A DNA stretch of 64,000 nt from Caballeronia sp. dw_19 (GCF_018449515.1 NZ_JAAVUQ010000020.1:62001-126000), one strand, 5' to 3'. Shown: positions 1-9,152, counted from the stretch's first letter. Made by a program: numbers and translations. The notes: generated from the letters alone by a model not told the origin.

Positions 1-2
1 TC

Positions 3-1445
3 GCTCTGCTAACGGCATGTACGGTCGGCCCCAACTTCGTCGCTCCGCAGGCACAGGTGCCCGAAAAATGGACTCCCCATACCAGTGCAACGACGCAGAG
101 CCATCCGGTAGATGCGTCGATCGACCCGAAGTGGTGGAGTCAGTTTGGCGACGCTCAGCTCGACGCGCTCATACAGCGCGCGGTATCAAGCAACCTGGAC
201 ATCCAGGTTGCGGCGACGCGACTGCTGCAAAGCCGCTGGGAGCGCCGCATTGGGGGTGCGGCGGGGCTGCCGTCCGTGGGCGCTAACGCGGCCTACCAGC
301 GTACGGGCGTGAGCGGCGTGGGCGTACTGGGGCAGGAGGGCGAGTCCTCCGGACCGGCGGACGGTGGAAACGCAAGCGTCATGGGCGCCGAAGCAGGCGC
401 ACCGTTCAATCTCTACCAATACGGCTTCGACGCAGCCTGGGAACTGGACCTGTGGGGGCGCAACCGCCGCGCGAACGAATCCGCAGATGCGATGATTGTC
501 GCGACCGATGAAATGCGACACGGCGTAATCGTGTCCGTATTGACGGAAACCGCCACCAGCTACATCCAGCTTCGTGCGGTTCAGGCGACGACGGCGACGG
601 TGACCGAGTCGCTCACATTGGCGCAGCAGAGCCTTGAGCTCACGAAACGACGCCGCACCGAAGGTGTCGCCACCACCCTCGAAGTATCGGAGGCGTCGGC
701 ACTCGTCGCATCTATTGAGTCGGAATTGCCCGCGCTTGAAGAGCAGCAGGGGCATCTGGTCAATGCGCTCAGCCTGCTCGTCGCGCAACCGCCGGGAACA
801 TTGACAGCGGAACTGGCTGGCGCAAGGCCTGTGCCGCCGGTGCCGGCGCAGGTACCGGTCGGGTTGCCGTCAGAGCTCGCGCGGCGGCGGCCGGACATCC
901 GTCAGGCCGAAGCACGTTTGCATTCCAGCACTGCGAACATCGGCGTCGCTCAGGCTGACTTCTACCCCCATGTAACGCTCTCGGGCAACATCGGGATGCA
1001 ATCGCTGTCTTTCGCGTCGCTCGGCACGTGGGCGGCGCGACAGTTTGCAGTCGGCCCCACGATGAGCCTGCCTATCTTCGAAGGCGGCCGCCTCAAGGGC
1101 ACACTGAAGTTGCGCGAGGCGCAGCAGCAGGAGGCGGCACTGGCCTATCAGAAGACGGTCCTGAACGCGTGGCGGGAAATTGACGACGCGTTGATTGCGT
1201 ACGACGCGCAGCAGCGCAGACGCGCCAGTCTCACTGCGGCAGTCGAGCATAGCCAGACCGCGTACCGGGCGGCGGTATCGCGCTACAAGGCCGGGGCGAG
1301 CACGTTCCTGGACGTGCTCGTGGTGCAGCGCTCGCTGCTCGACGCGCAGACGGCACTCGTGCATAGCAATGCAGAGGTGTCGTTGACGGTGGTGCGGCTC
1401 TACAAGGCGCTCGGGGGCGGCTGGGAGGATTCGCCGCTCGCTTGA
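3..1445 (+). CDS. NodT-family RND efflux outer-membrane lipoprotein (5' partial)
   Basis: Outer-membrane channel of a tripartite RND-type drug efflux pump (OprM/NodT family). The frame is open to the left edge and its first residues read A-L-L-T-A-C, a lipobox, so only the start codon and the front of the signal peptide are missing. The acylated Cys is encoded at 18-20. Two TolC-type repeats can be seen, with family motifs AAWELDLWGR in the first half and ELARRRPDIRQAEARL in the second. About 480 residues are present, the normal mature length. The pump and adaptor genes would lie upstream, outside the window. A GTG at 57 is internal, not the start. Confidence 0.93.
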   Translation, partial: ALLTACTVGPNFVAPQAQVPEKWTPHTSATTQSHPVDASIDPKWWSQFGDAQLDALIQRAVSSNLDIQVAATRLLQSRWERRIGGAAGLPSVGANAAYQRTGVSGVGVLGQEGESSGPADGGNASVMGAEAGAPFNLYQYGFDAAWELDLWGRNRRANESADAMIVATDEMRHGVIVSVLTETATSYIQLRAVQATTATVTESLTLAQQSLELTKRRRTEGVATTLEVSEASALVASIESELPALEEQQGHLVNALSLLVAQPPGTLTAELAGARPVPPVPAQVPVGLPSELARRRPDIRQAEARLHSSTANIGVAQADFYPHVTLSGNIGMQSLSFASLGTWAARQFAVGPTMSLPIFEGGRLKGTLKLREAQQQEAALAYQKTVLNAWREIDDALIAYDAQQRRRASLTAAVEHSQTAYRAAVSRYKAGASTFLDVLVVQRSLLDAQTALVHSNAEVSLTVVRLYKALGGGWEDSPLA

Positions 1446-1469
1446 ATCACAAGATTTCGTACGTATGAA

Positions 1470-1530
1470 CCGGGCCGCTGGTCTGGCGAGCCCGGCATGA
1501 ATGTGTCGTAAAGCTGCGCCTGCGCGCAGC
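1470..1530. terminator. Hairpins between convergent genes
   Basis: Two inverted repeats lie between the convergent efflux and pirin genes: CCGGGC/GCCCGG (1470-1475 with 1490-1495) and a perfect 7-bp stem GCTGCGC/GCGCAGC with a 4-nt loop (1513-1530). There is no clear T-run, so use as a bidirectional terminator is inferred from position. Confidence 0.4.
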
Positions 1531-1534
1531 CTGA

Positions 1535-1576
1535 GCCATGCGCCATGCGCCATGCGCCATGCGCCATGCGCTATGC
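1535..1576. repeat. Heptanucleotide tandem repeat GCCATGC x6
   Basis: Five exact GCCATGC units in tandem (1535-1569) are followed by a sixth with one change (GCTATGC, 1570-1576). The sixth unit carries the TAG stop codon of the pirin gene on the minus strand, so the array sits exactly at that gene's 3' end. Copy-number change would alter the 3' untranslated region but not the protein. Confidence 0.85.
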
Positions 1577-2431
1577 GGCGGGGACGTTGAACTTACCCGC
1601 GTGGAAATCAACTACAGCCTGATTCAGTTCTTCCTGCGTGTTCATGACGAACGGACCGCGGGCTGCGATCGGCTCGTCGATCGCCTCCGCATGACCGAAG
1701 AGCAGGACGGACGCGTCCGCTGCGGTCAGTTCGAGCGCATCACCGTCGTCATGCAGTTCAGCCAGGTTGAACTGTGAAACCTCTTGCCCTTCTATCGCGA
1801 CCTTGCCACGGACGACGTAGAGAAAGATCTGGCGACCTCCTACATTCTCGAATCTGACCCGGCTACCAGCCGACATGCGGATGACGGACATGAAGGTGCT
1901 CGTCAGCGATTCAATGGGACCTTGCACGCCTTGCCATTCTCCCGAAATCAACTGAACATGCGCCGCCTGGTCGGGTGTGCTCACCACGGGAATATTGTTT
2001 TCCTGCAGGCCGACGTAGCGAGGCGACGTCATCTTCAGGCGCGCCGGCAGGTTCAGCCATAGCTGCAGGATTTCCAGCGGTCCGCCGTGCTCCATGAACG
2101 GATGCGGCGAGAGCTCGGCATGAATAAGACCACTGCCCGCCGTCATCCACTGGACCCCGCCGGCGTCGATGACGCTCTCCTGTCCACCGGTGTCCGAGTG
2201 CGCCAGGCTACCGTCGAGCACGAAAGTCACCGTCTCGAATCCGCGATGCGGATGCGGCCCAAATGGCAATCCGCCATTGTGCGGTGCGTACACCTGTGGG
2301 CCGTGGTGATTCAGAAAGAGGAACGGATTCAGATGCGGCAGCGCCGGCCCCGGCAGGGGACGCCGTGTGGTCAGGTCGGCTATATCGTCGCGATGCGCGC
2401 GATGGATCGCTTTAAGCGTACGGTTGGGCAT
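1571..2431 (-). CDS. Pirin family protein
   Basis: Bicupin protein of the pirin family, 286 residues. Bacterial members are iron-binding proteins, some with quercetin 2,3-dioxygenase activity. The metal site is visible: H60-P-H62 in the PHPHRGFETVTF motif, then H104 and E106 in GLIHAELS, which match the spacing of the four iron ligands of human pirin. The start at 2431 is chosen because AAGGAG lies a few bases upstream; the frame runs further upstream without a ribosome site and with untypical residues. The second cupin carries FLYVVRGKVAIEG. It is monocistronic and converges on the efflux gene. The substrate cannot be told from the sequence. Confidence 0.92.
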   Translation of the reverse strand: MPNRTLKAIHRAHRDDIADLTTRRPLPGPALPHLNPFLFLNHHGPQVYAPHNGGLPFGPHPHRGFETVTFVLDGSLAHSDTGGQESVIDAGGVQWMTAGSGLIHAELSPHPFMEHGGPLEILQLWLNLPARLKMTSPRYVGLQENNIPVVSTPDQAAHVQLISGEWQGVQGPIESLTSTFMSVIRMSAGSRVRFENVGGRQIFLYVVRGKVAIEGQEVSQFNLAELHDDGDALELTAADASVLLFGHAEAIDEPIAARGPFVMNTQEELNQAVVDFHAGKFNVPAA

Positions 2432-2741
2432 TCGATGGCTCCTTGCAGCGTCGGTAGCGAGCCCACGCAAAAGATTCAAGTTATGGACACGTTGGACGAA
2501 AACGTTGATCAACGACCGCATGCTACCCGTGCGTGACGGGTTCGGGTAGCGGGCAATATCGATGAGCAGTGTTCTATTTCTGGAACGATAAATGTATGGC
2601 TGCCGCGTGTCAGCTTGACCGGACCGAGCTATGGCTAGCGCATCCATTCACTCGCGTAGTTATCTGGCATATGCATTGCGTCGAATCCGAAGCGTGGTGC
2701 CGCGAGGTTGACCGCTGTAAGAACCAACAGGAGCCGTCCCC
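2432..2741. other. Divergent intergenic region
   Basis: About 310 bases between the start codons of the pirin gene (minus) and the decarboxylase-like gene (plus). It should hold both promoters. I could not assign -35/-10 boxes or an operator with confidence, and no protein-coding fragment is recognisable. Confidence 0.5.
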
Positions 2742-3992
2742 ATGTCCAGTCATTCAAGCGTTTCCTTCACAGAGCGGCGTCGCCTGGGCGGCTGGCTGCC
2801 GCGGAAAGAACCGGAGCTAGCGGCGTTTAGAAAGGACCTCGCGGCAAAAGCGCGGCGGCGGGCTGGGCAGGCTCCGCGCGTAAGCGTAGTCGAGGAGCTG
2901 GCAACGCTGATTGGCAACGATCCGGTGCTTCGGATGGACCTGACACGCGCCATCAATGACGCGGTCACCGCCGGCTATGAACTCGGCTATTCGACCATCG
3001 ACGAGTTGATCGATATTGTCGACTACCTGATGACATACGCGCCGCGTTTTAGCGAAGCGAGCCTTATTCATTGCCCGCTGAACGCGGTTCTCGATTGGCC
3101 GATGTGCATGCCGTCGGGCTATGCGCTTTTTCGCGACCCCGCGCTCAATGCCCAGTTGAAGCGCGTACTTGACGTCTGGTGCGGCTTCCTTAGTGGACCC
3201 CATTCGCGAACACATCTGAATACCTCGTCGCCAGACGGATGGTTTTCGCCAGAAGCGCAGAAGCAACTGGGCATGTCGCAGTTCATATGCGACCCGGACG
3301 CGCCGTACTGGGGATTCGCATCGTGGAATAGTTTCTTCACGAGGCAATTCCGGCCGGGCGAGCGCCCGGTCGCCGAACCGGATGACAACAAGGTCATTGT
3401 CAGCGCATGCGAAGCGTCTCCCTACAACATACAGCATGACGTCAAACTGCATGATCAGTTCTGGATTAAATCCCAACCGTACTCGCTGCAAGAGATGTTC
3501 ACGACGAGCCAGCACGCGCTGGCGAAACAATTTGTTGGTGGCAGTGTGTATCAGGCTTTTCTTAGCGCGTTCAACTATCACCGCTGGCACGCGCCGGTCG
3601 GTGGCAAGATCGTCAAGGCGTATCACGTCGACGGCAGCTATTACTCCAATGCGGAATCGGAGGGCGTCGACCCCGGCGGGTTGAACGATTCGCAGGGTTA
3701 TACGACGGCAATTGCTGCGCGCGCGGTCATCGTGATCGATTGCGATGATCCCCGGATCGGCCTTGTAGGTTGCATCTTCGTCGGTATGGCCGATGTGTCC
3801 TCGTGTGTCATCGAGGCGCTTCCCGGACAGCGGGTCGCCAAAGGCGATGAACTCGGCTACTTTCAATACGGCGGCTCAACATATTGCCTGGTTTTCCAGC
3901 CGGCCGTGGTGCAAAGCTTTATGCCGCATCCGCCGTTTGACGACGCGAAACCGCCTCTTCACGTCAATGCGTGCGTCGCCAAGGCACGATGA
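2742..3992 (+). CDS. Phosphatidylserine decarboxylase-like protein with N-terminal PSDC domain (PsiD-like)
   Basis: Pyruvoyl-dependent decarboxylase of the phosphatidylserine decarboxylase superfamily, 416 residues. Residues about 40-190 form the N-terminal region (PSDC type) found in soluble fungal-type members such as the L-tryptophan decarboxylase PsiD. The PSD core follows: SFFTRQFRPGERPV (197-210), the NYHRWHAPVGG motif with H280 and H283, and YGGST (376-380), where self-cleavage between G378 and S379 would create the pyruvoyl group. Classical bacterial membrane Psd enzymes are about 215-320 residues with LGST; the PSDC region and GGST point instead to an amino-acid decarboxylase. GAGCC just upstream gives only a weak ribosome site. 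No neighbour indicates the substrate. Confidence 0.85.
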   Translation: MSSHSSVSFTERRRLGGWLPRKEPELAAFRKDLAAKARRRAGQAPRVSVVEELATLIGNDPVLRMDLTRAINDAVTAGYELGYSTIDELIDIVDYLMTYAPRFSEASLIHCPLNAVLDWPMCMPSGYALFRDPALNAQLKRVLDVWCGFLSGPHSRTHLNTSSPDGWFSPEAQKQLGMSQFICDPDAPYWGFASWNSFFTRQFRPGERPVAEPDDNKVIVSACEASPYNIQHDVKLHDQFWIKSQPYSLQEMFTTSQHALAKQFVGGSVYQAFLSAFNYHRWHAPVGGKIVKAYHVDGSYYSNAESEGVDPGGLNDSQGYTTAIAARAVIVIDCDDPRIGLVGCIFVGMADVSSCVIEALPGQRVAKGDELGYFQYGGSTYCLVFQPAVVQSFMPHPPFDDAKPPLHVNACVAKAR

Positions 3993-4124
3993 GAATTTAG
4001 GGTACTTAGTGGACGAGCGCCGGGCGTTTGGCAACGCGTGATTCACCGGAGCTTGGATCCTCTTCTCAGGCGCGCATCGGAGGTCGTCAGCGAGAGCGGT
4101 CAGTCGATAGACCCCGCGGCACCC

Positions 4125-4385
4125 TCAGTTAGCGGTCGAACCGGGGGGGATGGGATTCTTGTCCTGGGAAGAATCCAGCGCATTTTCTGAGGCTGGGTGT
4201 TTGTTCTTTTCCTCCACGTCTCGCGCGGTTTGCTTTGAGTCGGGCGATGGATCTGCGCGCGAATCCGTTCCTGCTCTTCTGCCTTGCTTTCCAGCCATGT
4301 TCGCTTGCTCCGCTCGCTTTGCTTCCTCCGCTTTCGCGTCGCGATGCTCTTCCGGTATGCGAGAAGCTTCTAACGTGTGCTTCAT
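4125..4385 (-). CDS. Small charged hypothetical protein
   Basis: 86 residues, very hydrophilic. It has an Ala/Glu/Lys/Arg-rich first half (RIPEEHRDAKAEEAKRAEQA) and an Asp/Ser/Pro/Asn-rich tail, with no hydrophobic segment and almost certainly little fixed structure. The start at 4385 is preceded by GGGAGAA at a good distance; the frame upstream of it has the composition of non-coding sequence. It lies 89 bases downstream of the MgtC-like gene on the same strand and could be its distal partner. I recognise no domain. A longer overlapping frame (4129-4509) has the same strand but no ribosome site. Confidence 0.6.
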   Translation of the reverse strand: MKHTLEASRIPEEHRDAKAEEAKRAEQANMAGKQGRRAGTDSRADPSPDSKQTARDVEEKNKHPASENALDSSQDKNPIPPGSTAN

Positions 4386-4474
4386 GATGTTCTCCCACAG
4401 AAATAGGGTGTTCAATCGATCGCAGCAAGCGGTGGACCCGCTCGCGGCGAACGGCGAACCGGCTAGGCGGCAAT

Positions 4475-5182
4475 TCATCTGACAAGGGTCCAGCAAACGG
4501 ACACCGCACCGGCTTCCATTGCCGATTCGGTAAACGGTGGCGGAGATAACGCGTCGAACGATCCGCGCCATCGGACGTCGAAACGTTCCTCGACGGTGGC
4601 CGTTCCCGCCTTTAGCTGAAAGCCCCTGGTTGCGAGACGATAGCCTTCTAGTCGAAGCAGTTCGGTCAGCCGTTCCCTGCATGCACTCGCCCGGTCATAT
4701 TCGACAGTCAGCAAGGCAGTTTTTTCACGCGACATGCGACGCTCAACGTACTCGAAACCCCATAGGACGATCATGCCCAACGTGAGTCCGGCTAAACCGA
4801 GGAGCAATTGACCACCACCAATGCATAACCCGATGACCGTGACGAACCATAGCGTCGCGGCAGTCGTCACGCCGATCACCAGACCGTCTTGACGCAGGAT
4901 GGTCCCCGCACCGATAAAGCCGACGCCTGAAAGAATCCCCAGCGGCAAACGCATCAAGTCGAGTACAGCGAACGACCCGGGTTGCTTGCCGGCTTGCGCG
5001 AGCAGCGCGTTGACCTGAAGCATCGCGAGACAGGCGGCCAGGCAGACGAGCAACGTTGTCCGCAGCCCGGCTACTTTGCCTGACTCGCCGCGATTAAATC
5101 CTACCAATGTTCCGGCCAGCACCGACAGCGCGAGACGGATCACGATATCGAACCAATGAAGTGTTGTCGGCATCAGGTCCAT
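4475..5182 (-). CDS. MgtC/SapB family membrane protein
   Basis: Inner-membrane protein of the MgtC/SapB family, 235 residues; family members affect Mg2+ homeostasis and membrane energetics. The N-terminal about 150 residues carry the conserved membrane part with GTLVGFNRGESGKVAGLRT, LVCLAACLAML and GVGFIGAGTILR, making four to five hydrophobic helices. A soluble ACT-like C-terminal part of about 80 residues follows. The start at 5182 has GGGAAG upstream; an earlier possible start would add 22 polar residues. It is likely co-transcribed with the small charged gene behind it. No Mg2+ leader is recognisable. Confidence 0.9.
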   Translation of the reverse strand: MDLMPTTLHWFDIVIRLALSVLAGTLVGFNRGESGKVAGLRTTLLVCLAACLAMLQVNALLAQAGKQPGSFAVLDLMRLPLGILSGVGFIGAGTILRQDGLVIGVTTAATLWFVTVIGLCIGGGQLLLGLAGLTLGMIVLWGFEYVERRMSREKTALLTVEYDRASACRERLTELLRLEGYRLATRGFQLKAGTATVEERFDVRWRGSFDALSPPPFTESAMEAGAVSVCWTLVR

Positions 5183-5380
5183 ATTCGCTTCCCGATTAAA
5201 AGCAACAAACTTCGCTGAGGTTGGATCTCGGCCGACGGCGTGATTCAAGTCGCGGACTTACGCATGGCGCCGGGATATCCGACGCGAAACCGTCAGCCTC
5301 CGCTAAGTCAGTCGGAATCGTAAAGGCGCTCGCTCTGATCGCGGTAATCCTTTTTTGGGCTCCTGCTGCGGCACAGCGTG

Positions 5381-7177
5381 CTACTTGTTTTTATGGCCGG
5401 GCAGCACTGCGCCCAGTACCTGCCTGGCGGTATCGATAAGTACATTGCCCTGATCCGGGTCGCCCTTCATCAATGTCGATGCGAATGCCTTGGCCTGCGC
5501 GAGCGTGATATGCGGCGGCAGGGGCGCCACGTTCGGATCGGTCTTTACCTCCAGTACGACAGGGCGATCCGAGGCGAACGCCTCGTCCCACGCGGCCCCC
5601 ATCTTGTCGGCATTGTCGACATAGATTCCCTTCAGACCAATCAGCTCAGCAAACTTGTGATACGCGACAGAGGGAATGTCCTGAGATGCCTCGAACTTCG
5701 GGTCGCCCTCCATGACGCGCTGCTCCCACGTCACCTGATTCAAATCCTCGTTGTTCAGCACCATGCAAATCCAGTGCGGACTGGCCCATTGCTTCCAGTA
5801 TTTCGCCACGGTGATGAGTTCAGCCATATTGTTCATCTGCATTGCGCCGTCGCCAACAATGGCGATCACGGGCCGCTGCGGATGTGCAAATTTCACAGCG
5901 ATGGCGTAAGGGACCGCGGCCCCCATCGACGCGAGCCCTCCCGACAACGAACACATCATCCCGCGCTGGACCTTCAGGTCGCGTGCATACCAATTGGCGC
6001 AAGAGCCGGAATCGCTTGTGACAATCGCATTGGATGGTATGCGCGACGAGAGCTCCCAGACCGTGCGCTGCGGATTGACGCCGCCTTGGGCGGATTCGTG
6101 TGCACGCCGGTCGAGCGTTTGCCACCAGTCCTCGGTCCATCCTTCAATCGTCTTGCGCCAACCGCGGTCCTGCTTTTCTTCGAGGAGCGGTAACAGGGCA
6201 CGCAGGGTCTCGGCGCTGTCGCCAACAAGGTTCACTTCCATCGGATAGCGCAGGCTCAGCATATCGGCTTTGAGATCGATCTGAACGCCACGCGCGGCGC
6301 CTTCCTTCGGCAAGAACTCCGAGTAGGGAAAGCCGGAGCCGACCATGAGCAGCGTGTCGCATTGGGTCATCAAATCGTAGCTCGGCTTGGTGCCTAGCAG
6401 TCCGATCGAACCCGTGACCCAGGGCAGGTTGTCCGGTAACGCGGCTTTGCCCAGAAGCGCCTTTGCAGCGCCAGCGCCGAGCTTGTCCGCCACGGCGATC
6501 AATTCGTCGGTCGCTTTCAATGCGCCTGCGCCGACGAGAATTGCCACCTTCTTGCCCGCGTTCAGCACATCCGCGGCTTGCCGGAGGTCGTCGGCATAGG
6601 GGACTGTCTTTGGGGCACGATAGCCCGCGCCTGAATGCACTGTTCCATGCTTTCGACCGGGCGGCTCGTACTCAATATCTTGCAAGTCGTTTGGAAGGAT
6701 CAGTGCGGTGACGGTGCGCTCGGCTAACGCGACCCGCACAGCCCGGTCGACGAGATGGCGAATTTGGGAAGGAACGCTTGCTTGCTGCACGAAGGCGCCG
6801 GCAACGTCCTTGAACAAGGAAACGAGATCCAGTTCTTGCTGATAATGCCCGCCGAGCGACGCGCGAGCTTGCTGTCCCACGATCGCGAGGACCGGCATGT
6901 GATCCATTCTGGCGTCGTAAAGGCCAGTGACCAGATGAGAGGCCCCCGGCCCTGAGGTCGCGATACAGACACCGAGTTCGCCTGTAAATTTTGCATGCGC
7001 CGCCGCCATGAATGCCGCCATTTCCTCATGCCGGACCTGGACGAATTCTATTTTTCTTTCGGCCCGGTTAAGCGCGCCGAACACGCCGTTGATGCCGTCG
7101 CCGGGATAGCCGAAGATGCGGCGAACGCCCCACGAATAGAGACGATCGACGAGAAAGTCGCCAACTGTTGCGGCCAT
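5381..7177 (-). CDS. Thiamine-pyrophosphate enzyme, pyruvate oxidase / acetolactate synthase-like
   Basis: ThDP-dependent enzyme of the POX/AHAS superfamily, 598 residues. Domain order is Pyr (catalytic Glu in FVQVRHEEMAAF, about 50-60), central Rossmann-like domain (ILVGAGAL), and PP domain with the ThDP/Mg motif GDGAMQMNN about residue 444, running to VLNNEDLNQ. It is closest in layout to PoxB-like 'thiamine pyrophosphate-requiring proteins', which oxidise or decarboxylate pyruvate-like 2-oxoacids. The C-terminus (KAFASTLMKGDP...HKNK) resembles the tail region of PoxB, but an amphipathic membrane-binding helix is not obvious. Start 7177 is chosen for TGGAG upstream. No small regulatory subunit is nearby, which argues against a biosynthetic AHAS. 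Confidence 0.87.
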   Translation of the reverse strand: MAATVGDFLVDRLYSWGVRRIFGYPGDGINGVFGALNRAERKIEFVQVRHEEMAAFMAAAHAKFTGELGVCIATSGPGASHLVTGLYDARMDHMPVLAIVGQQARASLGGHYQQELDLVSLFKDVAGAFVQQASVPSQIRHLVDRAVRVALAERTVTALILPNDLQDIEYEPPGRKHGTVHSGAGYRAPKTVPYADDLRQAADVLNAGKKVAILVGAGALKATDELIAVADKLGAGAAKALLGKAALPDNLPWVTGSIGLLGTKPSYDLMTQCDTLLMVGSGFPYSEFLPKEGAARGVQIDLKADMLSLRYPMEVNLVGDSAETLRALLPLLEEKQDRGWRKTIEGWTEDWWQTLDRRAHESAQGGVNPQRTVWELSSRIPSNAIVTSDSGSCANWYARDLKVQRGMMCSLSGGLASMGAAVPYAIAVKFAHPQRPVIAIVGDGAMQMNNMAELITVAKYWKQWASPHWICMVLNNEDLNQVTWEQRVMEGDPKFEASQDIPSVAYHKFAELIGLKGIYVDNADKMGAAWDEAFASDRPVVLEVKTDPNVAPLPPHITLAQAKAFASTLMKGDPDQGNVLIDTARQVLGAVLPGHKNK

Positions 7178-7581
7178 GGGATGCTCCAAAAGGTGGGTGG
7201 CGGAGACTACCGAATAGCAATGTGTATTCCCCGCTTGGCGCGGCTTTGCCCAAGGACGCAATTAACGCAGTGCACGGGTCGCGGCAGGAGATGGTGGCGT
7301 CTGTTTAGGGTAACGAGCGCAAAATGAGTCGCTTGCATCGGTACGTTCCGTGCAGCAAGCTCGTAGCGGCGACGCGGGTCTGGTCGAATCACACGAAGGT
7401 GTCGAATTGATTGGAAAGCTGGGCTTTAGCGCAACCGGTAGGACTACGGTGCGTAGTCCATGGATAACCGGAAGAGTCGAGTAACGAGCGGCTGGTTAGC
7501 GCGCGTACTGTGTGTTTGCAGCGATCAGGCCGCGAGGTTGCCGCACATGCTTGACAGCACATTGTGCTGCGGAAGAACGGT
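7178..7581. other. Intergenic, no gene seen
   Basis: About 400 bases between the TPP enzyme start and the end of the next small gene on the same strand. Short open frames here lack ribosome sites and recognisable sequence. It presumably contains the promoter of the TPP enzyme; nothing else is supported. Confidence 0.4.
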
Positions 7582-7827
7582 TCACCGGGGGTCCCTAAAA
7601 ATCCTTCCAACGAGCCAGGAAAACTCCGGCGGAGGTGTGGTCTTGATTGCGCGGCACATGTCGGCGACCGGGCCGAGATCACGACGATTTGCGAACGCGA
7701 TGGCTTCGTCGAGGGATACGGTTCCCGCTACCGCTTTGCCTTCGCTGTTGCCTATCGTGAAATCAAATTCCCAGTGCGTTGCGAAAATCCCTTTCGACTC
7801 TATAACCCCAATGATTTTTGCGTCCAT
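7582..7827 (-). CDS. Small hypothetical protein (81 aa)
   Basis: 81 residues. The start at 7827 is supported by a strong GGAGGTG a few bases upstream. The protein begins MDAKIIGVIES and has a mixed beta/alpha pattern without membrane segments; an acidic SLDEAIAFANRR stretch is probably helical. It looks like a conserved single-domain cytosolic protein, but I do not recognise the family. It is divergent from the Tat-signal SDR, sharing a 311-base promoter region. Confidence 0.6.
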   Translation of the reverse strand: MDAKIIGVIESKGIFATHWEFDFTIGNSEGKAVAGTVSLDEAIAFANRRDLGPVADMCRAIKTTPPPEFSWLVGRIFRDPR

Positions 7828-8138
7828 GTCGCACCTCCGGGCATTCTTTATAAAATAAAGAATGAGAGCGACGTCTGCCATCCAGTATTTCTGTCGAAAA
7901 ATGGCGGATTTCGGACAGCCCCGACATGATTCTTTCGTGCCGCACGCGGCTGGTGAACATTTTGTAGAGGAGAACGAGCATCGTTCGTCCCGCTCAACTG
8001 CATGTCGCTACCCTGACAGCGCGTCATTAAAGATTTTCTTCTACTGCCTACCGCCTGCGCATGGAAGGCAGGAATCGCGCTTGCTGGTATGTCCATTACC
8101 GAACGCCTCGTATGAATCCGTAAACATTGGAGTGCGCC
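7828..8138. promoter_or_regulatory. Divergent promoter region
   Basis: 311 bases between divergent start codons. The part near 7845-7875 is AT-rich (ATTCTTTATAAAATAAAGAATG), contains the inverted repeat CATTCTTTAT/ATAAAGAATG, and is a reasonable place for the promoter of the minus-strand small gene or for an operator. No known regulator site is recognised. Confidence 0.4.
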
Positions 8139-9152
8139 ATGCCGTCCGAAAAAATATCCACTTCGCGTCGCACTTTGATGCAAGGCGCCACAGCGGGATT
8201 TGTCACCGCAGTGGCAGCACGGGCTGTCGCACAGACCGATGTTTCCAATTCGACAGGAACCGCCATGGCGAGCCCGCCGCAGGACCCACGCACGCTCTAT
8301 CCGCATCCGCCATTCCCTGCCCAGGAGCAACCGTGGCCAGGCCTTGCAGGGCGCATGACGCCCCGCCCCGATCACGGCGAAACCAGCTATCGAGGTTCTG
8401 GCCGTCTCAACGGACGAAGAGCGCTGATTACTGGCGGTGACTCGGGCATTGGTCGCGCCGCAGCTATCGCATATGCACGTGAAGGAGCCGACGTCGCGAT
8501 CGTCTATCTTCCGGCGGAAGAACCCGATGCCCGTGAGGTCATACAAATCATTCGTGCCGCGGGTCGCAAGGCAATCGCATTACCCGGCGATATTCGCGAT
8601 GAGGCTTTCTGTCAGGCGCTGGTAGAACAGGCGGTGTCAGGACTGGGCGGCCTGGACATTCTGGTGAGCAACGCTGGACGACAGCAAAGCCACGACTCGA
8701 TCCTCGACATCACCACTGAGCAGTTTGACTGGACACTCCGTACCAATCTGTATGCGATGTTCTGGATTACGAAGGCCGCGATTCCTCACATGCCACCGGG
8801 CTCGGCGATCATTTATACGAGTTCGGTGAACGCTTACGATCCCTCATTCAACCTGCTCGATTACGCAATGACCAAAGCGGCTATCGCCAACTTTTCCAAA
8901 GGGCTCTCCAAGCAAATGATCAAGCGGGGCATCCGCGTCAATGCGGTTGCCCCTGGTCCTTTTTGGACAGCGCTACAGGTCAGCGGCGGGCAGACAACCG
9001 AGAATGTCGAAAAGTTTGGTGAGCAGGTACCGATGGGGCGCCCAGGGCAGCCGGCGGAGATCGCACCCGTCTACGTGCAGCTTGCGTCTGCGCAGGCGAG
9101 CTACGTGACCGGGCAGGTCTATGGTGCATCAGGCGGCTCGGGCCAGCCGTGA
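8139..9152 (+). CDS. SDR family oxidoreductase with Tat-type signal
   Basis: Short-chain dehydrogenase/reductase, 337 residues, of the long YhdF/YghA-like group with an about 85-residue N-terminal extension. The cofactor motif TGGDSGIG is at about residue 97, the catalytic Ser in YTSSVNAY about 228, and Tyr/Lys in YAMTKAA about 242. The N-terminus SRRTLMQGATAGFVTAVAARAVAQ is a twin-arginine signal with an A-x-A site, so export of the folded enzyme with its nicotinamide cofactor is predicted. TTGGAG at 8127-8132 fixes the ATG at 8139. The substrate is unknown; relatives are often part of general-stress gene sets. It is followed by the DUF72 gene on the same strand. Confidence 0.9.
   Translation: MPSEKISTSRRTLMQGATAGFVTAVAARAVAQTDVSNSTGTAMASPPQDPRTLYPHPPFPAQEQPWPGLAGRMTPRPDHGETSYRGSGRLNGRRALITGGDSGIGRAAAIAYAREGADVAIVYLPAEEPDAREVIQIIRAAGRKAIALPGDIRDEAFCQALVEQAVSGLGGLDILVSNAGRQQSHDSILDITTEQFDWTLRTNLYAMFWITKAAIPHMPPGSAIIYTSSVNAYDPSFNLLDYAMTKAAIANFSKGLSKQMIKRGIRVNAVAPGPFWTALQVSGGQTTENVEKFGEQVPMGRPGQPAEIAPVYVQLASAQASYVTGQVYGASGGSGQP

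Noticed and set aside
5378..6193. 271-codon plus-strand frame opposite the TPP enzyme
   Set aside because: Complement of a clearly conserved enzyme; no ribosome site or motif.
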